Source of the DNA: Apus apus
Taxonomy: Eukaryota; Chordata; Aves; Apodiformes; Apodidae
NCBI RefSeq assembly: GCF_020740795.1
Contig: NC_067282.1
Location: 126,413,132-126,477,131, forward strand
Direction: 5' to 3'
DNA: 64,000 nt
How positions within the stretch are numbered: the stretch's first letter is position 1; every line of letters begins with the position of its first letter. The notes under the pieces are model-generated. The model did not search any database. It saw nothing but the letters and a program-made list of their open reading frames with translations, and was not told the origin of the DNA. The position numbers and the translations under genes were made by a program. Shown piece by piece: positions 46,546 to 56,500 of the stretch.

Positions 46546-47717
46546 AGACACTCGTTTTATCAGACCAACATATTCACCTAGCTAATCCCATTTCTAGGAT
46601 TCTTAGGAATCCATATCAGTTTCTGTTCCTACTTGAGACAGCTTATTTCACCAAAGACAGAACACTGTACTCAGCAAACCATAACTGGTCGTGTCAAAGG
46701 GACTTTAATCCTATTTTTTACTTTTCAGTGTATTTAACTTAAGTTGTTGACTGGGTTTTTTTAATGAAGGAAGTTGACTGATGAAAAGTTAGAAGTGGTT
46801 TACTGAAATGCTGATTATCGCAAAATGTGGCAAGACTATAAAAATAGAAGGCGTCTAAGGGAAGGCATTTCAAATGTGCAACAATATGATTCCCCCTGAC
46901 CCCTCCCAATTTGGGAAATCAAGACTGCTAGCAGAAATTACAAAGCCCAAACATACAAGAATCAGCCTCAGTTTTTGGTCTGGAAAATGAACCAGGACGG
47001 TGCAGAGTTCTGGTGCTGAGCATGTCTCTGTGAAACACATGAATGCTGCCTCCAGTTCAAAAGCCATGAAACCAGAATGAGGAAGGCAGGCCAGGGCTGG
47101 GCTGTACCCCCAAAAATGGACAGGCTGTCAGCAGCCTTCCAGGATAATTCCCCTAGCTACATCTTATTCTCAGCTGCCATCTTTCGGGGGGGACTCCTCA
47201 GACCCAGACAGATAGTGTTGATAGGAGGGTACTCCTTTGGGCTCCTGTTGGCCAAGGGATGTGCAGCCTTTTCACCACCCCATGACTTGTTAGCTCTAGT
47301 CAAACACTCCCTTACAAGAAGGTCCTTCTCCACCTGTTGGCCAGCTCTGATCCTCCCAGTCAAAACCTCTCCCCTGCAGCCAACCTTGACACAGCAAGGA
47401 CTTTATCTTGACTCCAGCCAGCTCACCCTGGACAGTGATGAGACTGTGATACCTCACTGTGTAAGTTTCCAGATCAATGAACCTTTTAGGCAGTTTGACT
47501 AGTGAAGTGCTTTGCACCTCAGCAAAAAGGGCCTAACGATGCAGACACTCAAAGCAGATGGTACAAGGAGGAGAGAAAGACAGTTTGTTACTTTCATAAA
47601 ATGGTTATTTAGGTCAGACCAGACCTTTGATGGAAATCCCCAATGACCCCACTGCATTCTTCTCTTCTGGATCTCTCTGATCCCTTCACGATTAACTCAC
47701 AGAGTTTGCTTCTAATT
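46546..47717. other. Gene-free stretch
   Basis: No supportable gene. A plus-strand frame of 141 codons at 47077-47502 has no recognisable domain and no conserved-looking motif. Confidence 0.4.
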
Positions 47718-48800
47718 CACAGAATCACTGAATAGTTGAAGTTGAAATACTATCTTGAGACTGTATATCCCAATCCCACTGCTCAAAGCAGGGTCAGCTA
47801 GGGAAGACTGCCCAGCACTATGCCCAGTTGGGTTTCACTGTCTCCTCAGAAGGAGACCCCACAAACTCTCCGAGCAAACCTGTTTCAGAGTTCAACCACC
47901 CTCAAAGTAAAGAACCGTTTTATTGTGTTCAGATGAAACTTCCTGTGTTTCAGTTTGTGCCCACTGCCTCTTGTCCTGTCAGCAGGCACTACCGAAGAGT
48001 CTGGGTCCACCTCCATTAAACACTCCCACCAGATAGATAAGAACCCCCCTGAGCCTTCTCTTCTTCAAGCTGATCAGTCCTAGCTCTGTCAGCCCTTCCT
48101 TCCATGACAGGTGTACCAGTCTCTTAATTACCTTAGTGGCTCTCCACAAGTTTCACTCCACCATGTCCATGTCTTTCTAGTACTGAGGAGCTCAGAACTG
48201 GAGCCAGCACTGTAGATGTGGCCTCACCAGTGCCGAGTAGAGGGGAAGGATCACCTTCCTTGACCTGCTGGCAACACCCTTCTTAATCTAACCCTGGCAG
48301 CTATTGACACTCTTCATTGTAAATGTGCATTGCTGGGTTATCTTTAGCTTTTTGTCAAGCAGGACCACAATACCATCATACCCTGCAAAGCTGTTCTTCC
48401 AGGTGGGCAGACCCCGGCGTGTATCAGTGCATGGTGATGTTCCTCCCCAGCTGCAGGATTTTTCACTTCTTGTTGAACTTCATGAGATTCCTCTGCCCAA
48501 CTCTCCAGCATGTTCTGGTTCCTCAGAGTGGTAGCAGACACCTGGTGCATCAGCCGCTCCTACCAGTTTTGTATCATCTGCAGACTTACTGAGGGTGCAT
48601 GTTTCTCCATTATCCAGGTTATTTATGAAGAGTTAAACAGTACTGGAACCAGTGTGAACTGCTGCCAGACACCACCAGTGACTAGTCTCCAGTTGGACTT
48701 TATTCTTCTAATCACCACGCTCTGAGCCCAGTGGTTCAGCCACTTCTAGATCCTCATTGTCCACTTCTCTAGCCCATACTCCATCAGCTTTTTATGAGGA
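47718..48800 (-). mobile_element. CR1 LINE fragment, antisense (long, diverged)
   Basis: It starts 'cacagaatcactgaatagtt' and continues through the 3' UTR and the RT C-terminal region ('gcatcagccgctcctaccag', 'cagacttactgagggtgcat') to about 48800. It is over 1 kb but its frames are heavily broken. Confidence 0.88.
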
Positions 48801-49919
48801 TGTTCATATTTAAGTTTATCATGACTCAACTGGCCAACACAAGTTGGCTAAAACCTTAATGCAAGTTACCATTTACATTGCTGTTTCAGGTTCATTATTA
48901 CAAAACTTCACCAGTCTATTAGTTACTAGAGTTACATCCATATATTTCTAAAAATGTGATCAGTATATTCACAAAAGCCTCCCTCCTGCAAGAGAATGCA
49001 GGTTGTCTCCAAAATACTTTTGCAAACGCTGAGGATTCTGCTTGTGTTCCATATTCGTACTACTACTTCTGCATTCTGCAAAGCTTTGCAGCCCCTCTCA
49101 GATCTCCCATTTGTTTCTCTGCAGGTCAAACAACTAGATAGCTATGATCTTTCACAGACCCTGAATGTTCTTTGTGTATATGCCAAAACTACTTACCTAA
49201 ATACCCTGTCCAAAACTCTCCACACCAAGGTTAGCCTAGACTAGCACAACTGTTTCTCTAGAAAGCATACTACAGTGGTCTGCAGGCCAGTCCTTGCTAT
49301 GAGCTTGTTTTCTCAATCATACACTTTGTTTCATAGGGACTCTACAATCACATCAAGTATCCGCAGGGCTGCCCTGCACTGGTGTCCCTCCGAGTCTTGC
49401 TCCTCTTTAGAAAATCCACTGAAAGATCCCAAGGCACTTTTGTACACTGCTGAGTAAGCTCAAGTTCAAGCCTTGGACACCAAGCAGGAAACAGAGCTTG
49501 GCAAAACTGTTAAATTATGTATGATCTACGTATTTAAAAGTAACTCTTCACAAAAAAAGGTTCTCTGTACTGGGAGGAGTGATTTGGTCAGGTGTTTTGT
49601 TTGGTTTGTTGGGGCATTTTCAGTGCAGGAAGCACAGTTTGAAATAGTATTTGAGCTCTTTTGTAAAAATGCTCATCTTGAGGTTAACCTTTTAGTTATC
49701 TAATGAGTAGTTTTGTGAGATTGGTTTCCCCTGTACCTCCTGTGCAGAGAAGGAAAATTCCAAACACTGGGTCCATCCATTAAGTACATTCCTGAAAAAA
49801 TGTCCTCTTTTTTTACCCCCCTTAAATAAGCAAAGCAAAAAGCAAAGCAAAAGCCCAAATTATTCTTCTGTGTGACTTATTATCAGGCTACCTATGGATA
49901 GGCATGAACTGTGCATTTT
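48801..49919. other. Gene-free stretch
   Basis: No exon or repeat family could be supported. Confidence 0.4.
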
Positions 49920-50987
49920 ACCCTGCATGTAGGTAAGATGATGTCAGAAGCTTCACCCATGTCCCACAGAGCCAGATCCAAGACATACCTGCTGCTGGCC
50001 AGGGCTAAGCCCATCAGTGATGGTAGCACCTCTGAGACAACATATTTAAGAAGGGGAAAAAGTTACTGCACAACAGCCCTCAGCTGGTGTGAGGTGTAAG
50101 AATAGACGAGAGAAACAACTCCGCAGACACTAAGGCCAGTGAATGAGGAGGAGGTGCTCCCTGTGCCAGAGCAGAGATTCCCCTGCAGCCCGTAGTGAAG
50201 AACACGGCGGGACACGCTGTCCTCCTGCAGCCCATAGAGGTCCACCATGGATCAGATATCTCCCTGCAGCCTGTGGAGAACCCCTTACCAGAGCAGATGG
50301 AGGCTCCAAGGAAGCTGCGACCCCATGGAGAGCCCATGCTGGAGCAGGCTCTTGGCAGAACCTGTGACCCAGAAAGAGAAGCTCACACTGGAGCAGGTTT
50401 GCTGGAAGGACTTATGACCCTGTAGGGGACCCACGCTGGAGCAGTCTGTTCCTCAAGGACTGCACTACCTGGAAGGAACCCACACTGGAGCAGTTCACTA
50501 AGAACTGCAGCCCATGGGAAAGACTCCCATTGGAGAAGTTTGCGGAGGACTGTCTCCTATGGGAGGGAACCCATGCTGGAGCAAGGAAAGAGTGTGAGGA
50601 GTCCTCCTCCTGGGGAGGAAGAAGTGGCAGAGACGGCATATGATGAACTGACTGCTACCCCCATTCCTCATCCACCTGCAGTGCTTGGGGAGAGGAAGTA
50701 GAGAAATCAGGAGTGAAGCTGAGCCCAGAAGTGAGAGGTGGGGAAAAAGTGTTTTTAAGGCTGGGGTTTATTTCTCGTTACCCTACTTGGATTTGATTGG
50801 TATTCAATACCAGTGACTTTCCCTGGGCCCAGACTGTTTTGCTTGTGATGGTACCAGGTGAGTGATCTTTCCTCCTCTTGACCCAGGAGTCTTTCCCTAG
50901 GTTTTCCCTCCTTTGGCCAGCTGAGGAAGAGAGAGATAGAGCAGCTTTTGTGGGCACCTGGTGTCCAAACAGGGTTAACCCACCACA
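49920..50987 (+). mobile_element. Avian endogenous-retrovirus LTR-type element with internal tandem motif
   Basis: From memory this resembles a widespread avian ERV (ERVL-like) LTR and leader sequence. Landmarks are a TATA-like 'catatttaag' at 50041-50050 and a segment of about 48-bp degenerate tandem units starting CTGGAGCAG. The terminal part is 'tgggcacctggtgtccaaac', ending 'aacccaccaca'. No gag, pol or env frame is present, so it is a solo or remnant copy without coding capacity. The 5' edge is approximate. Confidence 0.6.
50160..50590 (+). repeat. Degenerate ~48-bp tandem repeats inside the LTR-type element
   Basis: The motif YTGGAGCAG or a one-base variant starts at 50339, 50388, 50436, 50485, 50530 and 50575, giving spacings of 49, 48, 49, 45 and 45. 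Earlier, weaker copies (CAGAGCAGA) lie near 50165 and 50290. Confidence 0.75.
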
Positions 50988-51615
50988 CACATCAACATAC
51001 AACACTATTCAAAAGGTAAATATAGCAGGAAGCATCCAGAGGCTTCTTGAATACTTAATGCTGTGGCAGTCCTTGATCTTAAAAACAATTACAGAATCAG
51101 AAATTATACAGAGTGACAACTAGGCCACCATAGTTCAGAATGGCTTCTTCTGGTGGACAAGCTAAATAGATGACAATGCTTCACTTGGGAAAGAGACATC
51201 TAAGTGTCAGTATGAGACACATGGAGAAAGTGACAGATGAATTCCTATAGCACAAGAACTAGGTGCTATCAAATTAAATGATCAGGTAGAAGTTTGTACT
51301 TTAAAAATTATAATTTTTTAACTTGCACTATTAGATGCATGGCTCCAGGAATTAAATGGGTGCCCACAAGTATAAATAACTAAAAAAAAAAAAAGGCAAT
51401 CAGATTAATCCACAGCAAGCTATAAAATAATGCCAATAAAGGCACAACAAACCTCTAGCCCACAAAGCTCTTACACTACAGTTTGCTAGGCTAGTGTACT
51501 AGGAAAGTGTAATTCTGTAGTGTTTTGTAGGCTTTCTTTAAGCAGCTCTGTCCTTTTCCAAGGTTTGCCTTTCATCAGCCTGTTTGCCTCAATTCTGGCA
51601 GTCTAGCAAGCAGCG
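50988..51615. other. Gene-free stretch
   Basis: AT-rich unique sequence without supportable features. Confidence 0.45.
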
Positions 51616-51921
51616 TTAACAGTGGCATATTTGAAGCAGGGAGACAGAGTCTTCTTCTACACCGTAGCACAGTACCTGCATCAAGTACTGGCACCGTGTA
51701 TCCCTTCCCACCAGCTCTCGTGCGAGCTGCACGAAAGGGTTCACGTCTTCCCAGGCAGGTCTCTGTTCGCCCCAGTGTGTAACGGGCAGGGCACCCACAC
51801 CGCACAGCGCGGGGCTCTGCTCCCTGCGGCACCGAGATCTGCCGCCAAGCGGAGCGTCAGCCCGTCCCTCCCGCCGCAGGGAGGGGAAACGCTGGACAAG
51901 GAGGCTGCGTCTTCGTGCCAT
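51616..51921 (-). other. Unexplained minus-strand ORF in a small CpG-rich patch
   Basis: A 101-codon frame opens with ATG at 51921 and ends at 51616. Its middle part looks protein-like: HWGEQRPAWEDVNPFVQLAR, then ELVGRDTRCQYLMQ. The latter is followed by a possible splice donor CAG|GTACTG. The surrounding 250 bp are CpG-rich relative to the flanks. I do not recognise the family. It may be the first coding exon of an undescribed minus-strand gene, a gene relic, or a composition effect. An overlapping plus-strand frame (51622-51987) is also open, which weakens the case. Confidence 0.25.
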
Positions 51922-51987
51922 TCAGTATCTCTGCAGGCACTTAGCTCACATCTTTCTGTGTATCTACTCATACAGCTGTCAACATAA

Positions 51988-52890
51988 TTTCTAGGGAAAA
52001 CTAGGCCAGCTGCATTTAGATAAGCTAGTTAAAACTACAAGTATCCTACTTTGTTAAGTCTTCATGGCCCAAGACTATTCCCCTCCTCAGCTACAAAATA
52101 GCTTCACTTACCAGATTTATTTAGTTTGCCCCTCTTTGTTTCAAAGTTTTTCTGCACCGGGCACTGGTGCCAACTGGGCTAGTTGGACGTTTGACCTGAC
52201 AGAAGGAAAGCTTGTTTGGCTGCTGATTGAGGCTCATTACCATCCTGTTCCGCTTACCTCTTGAAACAGTGAGAAACAAACCTCCAGATACCAGTTCAGC
52301 TTTCACTGCCTTAACTAACACTATTTCATACTGGAAAAAAAACCAAACAAAACCACCAAAAAACAGCCTTACTCAAACTTAGTGTTTCATTCACCTTTGA
52401 TTTATTTTCAGATACACTGTGCTCGCTCAGGTTTCCATGGATAGCACAACCAGCTCATGGTATGCCCACCCCTGGTTCTGCGGATATAGAACTTTGTTAG
52501 TAACTTTCCATACACCTTCTCTTCCACTTTTCAGAACAAACATTTGGCACTCTGAAGAGACTCAGTGACAGGCTACTGCATAGCAGTACACTTCAACACC
52601 AGTTTTCACTGGGAAGCCATCGACTCTTAAAAATTTAACAGTTTAAATGCTACTAGTTTGTCTTCTTGTATTTGGTAAGGTGGCGAGATAAATACACCAG
52701 TATATGTGCATTTATTTTGGCCACATTTCTAGGAAGCCACACTCCTGAAATTTAACCCTTACGCAGCAGGAATTTCAACTTCTTCTAGTTGCAAAACGGG
52801 TAATGGCTTTGTGCTGTGCTTCCGCTCTGGTTTTGTTTTACCAAGGCCTCCTGACCGCAGCACCACAGGCCACAGCAACAGACATTTCCA
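51988..52890. other. Gene-free stretch before the NECAP1 island
   Basis: AT-rich sequence with no supportable exon or repeat. Confidence 0.45.
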
Positions 52891-53399
52891 CTTAAAATGC
52901 GAGCTTTGCCCCAAGGCTGCCGGGCGGAGAGACCCGCACGGACCGAGGGAACAGCGGAGGGCACGCAGGGCTCCACCAGCCTCCCCAGGCGCTCGTGGGG
53001 CCACACAAAACGCAGCCCCACATGCCAGAGGCGGCTGCCCAGCTCCCAGCGGGACACCGGCGCCTCTGCCTCGCTGCCTCCTGCCCGGCGGGACTGCGGG
53101 CCGCGCGGGGCCGGCCCAGCACCCAGGCTGGAGCCCGCCCGCCCCAGGCAGCCCCCTGGCTGCTGCCGGCCCGGCTGGGCCCGCCGCCCGCCCGCACTTC
53201 CCGGGCCCGAGCCAGGCCCGGTGCGGGAGGGCCCGATGCGGGAGGGCCCAGGCGCGGCCGCTGCCCCCGGGGCGGTGCCGCGGCAGCCGCTTCCCGCCGC
53301 GCTGCCAGGAGCTAAGATGCCTCCCTCTGCGCCTTCGACGTGCGCTGCGTCCCGCCCGGCCCCCTCCGCGCCCCCCGGCGGGGCCTGCCCTCACCAAAG

Positions 53400-53429
53400 A
53401 TGGCGCTCGGGAGCTTCCAGCGGGGTTAG
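53400..53429 (+). other. Possible upstream ORF in NECAP1 5' UTR
   Basis: The ATG of the YY1-like motif opens a 9-codon frame ending at TAG 53427-53429, 47 nt before the NECAP1 ATG. It matters only if transcription starts upstream of 53400. Confidence 0.4.
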
Positions 53430-53476
53430 GCGCCCGCCCCTCGCGCCTCGCCGGCGGGTCGGGATTCGCGACCGAG

Positions 53477-53574
53477 ATGGCGGCGGCGGAGCTGGAGTAC
53501 GAGTCCGTCCTCTGCGTGAAGCCTGATGTCAGCGTCTACCGCATCCCGCCGCGCGCCTCCAACCGCGGGTACAG
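53477..53574 (+). CDS. NECAP1: NECAP1 coding exon 1
   Basis: Encodes residues 1-32 plus two bases ([20 protein letters not shown]...), ending TAC AG|GTGAGG. Confidence 0.95.
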
Positions 53575-56500
53575 GTGAGGAGCGGGCGGATCGCCCCGGC
53601 GCGGCCCGCTTCCCGGCCTCCCGGCCCGCGGGGCTGCCCAGCCGGGGGCTGGGCCCGGGAAGGGGCGTCCCTGCCGCCCGCCGGGCCTCCGGGGGCTGCG
53701 GGGGGAGCAGGCCGGGGCTGCTCCCCGCGCCTGGGCCTGGGCCCCGCCGGCTGCGGCTTCGGGGGGCGGGTTGGCGGGAGTCTCCCCCTGCGGCGGGCCT
53801 GCGCCTGCGAGCGGCGGCCTTTGCTCCGTGCCGCGGGGAGCGGGGGCAGCGCTGCCCATCGTGCGGGAGGAGGGGGCCCCGAGGAGCCTTCTCTCCCGCT
53901 CTGCCCGGCCGCGGCACGGCGGGCTGCTGCGGCACGGCGAGCTGCCGTGCTCGGCCTGGGCGGCGGGCGGGACGCCGCGCGGGCTTCACCGTCGTTCTTC
54001 AGAAGAGGCTGCAGGGCCGGGAGCTGGAGGAGCCTTCTCCCTTTTTATCGGAAACCCGGGGAGTCTGCCTTTGTGAACTGGGCCCACGGTCCTTCCGGAA
54101 AAACAGGCTTGTGCTCTGAAGCACTGATGGGTGTCAGTTGTTGCCAGTGTGTATGCTACTCCTGGGCAGAGTTGGTTGGTTTTTCTTTATTGTTTTTTTT
54201 TTTTCTTTATTTTATTTTTTTTTCCCCACACAACGGTCTGTAGCAAAGAGTTTGATGGGCTCGTCAGGATGGCTGTGTGTATGATGTTTTACCTTGTGTA
54301 AGCTTGCTGGCTCCAGGTTCAGAGGTACTTGGTATTATTTTACATCAACAGGGTAGAATAATGGAGTGGCTTTTCAGCATACTATTAATTAATTTTTGGG
54401 GTCTTCCTGATGCTCACAAGTCACTTACTAGTTGCTTTTGGGTTTACTCTTACAAATGAGTTTCAGTTTCCCCTCTTCAGCAAGCTTATAAAGGTAAAGA
54501 CAGAGCTGATGATCTCTGGCCTGTATCTGTCTCCCTTTACCCTGAGAAAAGAGGTCTCTATGTTGGCAGGCAGCAACAGAGAGGAGCTGAGATGTCATAT
54601 ATTGTTTGGGGAGAGAAGTGGAATGAGGCAGCTGCAGATGTTGAAGACTGGGGAGCAGAGACTTTTGCTGAAATGGTTAGGCAGAAGTGGAGGGATCAAT
54701 GTGTGGAGGGATTGATGAACAGCTGCTTTTCTTTTCAGGGCATCTGACTGGAAACTGGACCATCCAGACTGGACAGGGCGGCTTCGTGTCACCTCCAAAG
54801 GCAAAACTGCATACATAAAACTGGAGGATAAGGTTTCAGGTAAGGGAAGGGCTGTGGCTCTGACAAGACTGTGACTATGATTGCTGCTTGTGAGTCTGTG
54901 CTTCTAAGCCTGCTCACAGCTGTGCATGGCAGCACTGGCCACACTTCAACAAGAGGTTGCTCTTCTTAATAATCAATTCTTTGTCTGCAGGAGAACTCTT
55001 TGCCCAGGCTCCGATAGATCAATACCCTGGCATTGCAGTAGAGACTGTGGCAGATTCTAGCCGCTACTTTGTCATTCGAATTCAGGATGGGACTGGTGAG
55101 TTGAGTGGTCATGTATGTGCCAAGTGCCAGAAGACTTAACCTGGTGGAACTGGGTGTACCCCAGGTGGATTTAAATGGTGTTGGGAGTGCTGGAAAGGCT
55201 GGGTAGTGTGCTGGGAGGGACAGGAAGGCAAGGTTAATGGAGGAGGGTTCTCTGCAGTGCACGGAGTCCAGGGTCAGGGAAGGAACATTCAGTTTCTGAG
55301 GGTGCCACACGAGAAGAAGGATGCAGCCTGAAAGCTAGGAACAATGAATTTTTGTGAGCTGCTGGTGTCCAGCTGCCAGTGTGCAAGAGGGAGGTGTGAC
55401 AGAGCAACTTAGGAGAAGCAGATGGATTTTGGAGTGAAAGAACACAAGGGCCCATTTGCAGGGCAACTCGAGTGACGACTCCTCTCTCCTTGCTAGGACG
55501 AAGTGCTTTTATAGGCATTGGCTTCACGGATCGTGGTGATGCCTTTGACTTCAACGTCTCTTTGCAGGATCACTTCAAGTGAGTTGTATTTTTGTGGAAT
55601 GCTGTTTTTCCTCTGGCCTGTAGAACATGGCAGGTGGTGGTGCATGTTCATTTAGTGCAGACTTCCTTGGGATGGTCATGAAGCCCTGCTTTGGCTCCAT
55701 CAGGGATATTTGAGTGTGTTGCCAACTGTCATGCAAGCTGGGAGTCCTTCAGGGTCAGATGTGTAAGTCTTAAGCCTAAGTCTGGTGATGCTATAGGTGC
55801 AGTGTTAGTCTTTTGGGTTCATAGTGGTCCCATCTTTTAACTGTACTACCCTGGGAGCAGGGAGGTATCTGTTTTTTCAAGGCAAAAGGTAGTTCTTTGG
55901 CAGAATGGGGGGAGGACCCATGCATTTTTCTGAAACCCTGTTCCCCTTTCCCACAGGGTCTTATATTAAGTCTTCCTCTCTTCATTTTAGGTGGGTGAAG
56001 CAGGAGACTGAGATCTCCAAGGAGTCGCAGGAAGCTGACACACGTCCCAAATTAGACTTAGGGTTTAAAGAAGGGCAGACCATCAAACTGAGCATTGGGG
56101 TAAGCAGCCCAGTTTACTCTTCTTCTTTCTTTGGATAAGCTAACAGAGACTATTCCTCACTTGTCCTTTCTTGTTACACAGAATATGACAACAAAGAAAG
56201 GAGGAGCAGCCAAGCCCCGTGCATCTGGATCAGGGGGCCTAAGCCTGCTGCCACCCCCACCAGGAGGCAAAATTGCAGCTCCTCCTATACCTCCCCCTTC
56301 TTCCACTGCCATTGCCAACCACGTCACACCACCACCTGTGCTGAAATCCAGTAATGTGAGCAATGCAGGTAAACATCAGCATAGAGCAGTTTGTCAGACA
56401 CTAGTAGGTGCGTAGGGAGGACTGAGGGCTGCTTCAGGGAACCAGTGTTCAATCTAGTACCAACAGTGACCTGTGAAACATGATGTGTCCCGAGGGCTTT

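Larger units (their letters stand above)
52891..53990 (+). promoter_or_regulatory. NECAP1 CpG-island promoter
   Basis: This GC- and CpG-dense island surrounds the first coding exon. CAAAGATGGCGCTC at 53396-53409 matches the YY1 core-promoter motif (AAGATGGCG), which usually lies just after the TSS of housekeeping genes. No TATA box is seen. Long frames on both strands reflect the base composition. Confidence 0.85.

Noticed and set aside
50195-50425. 76-codon frame with LEQ-type repeats
   Set aside because: It is produced by the 48-bp tandem units of the LTR-type element; the repeat length being close to a multiple of three keeps the frame open.
52759-54243. Several 180-255-codon frames on both strands around NECAP1 exon 1
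   Set aside because: GC-driven open frames; only the short in-frame NECAP1 exon 53477-53574 is real.
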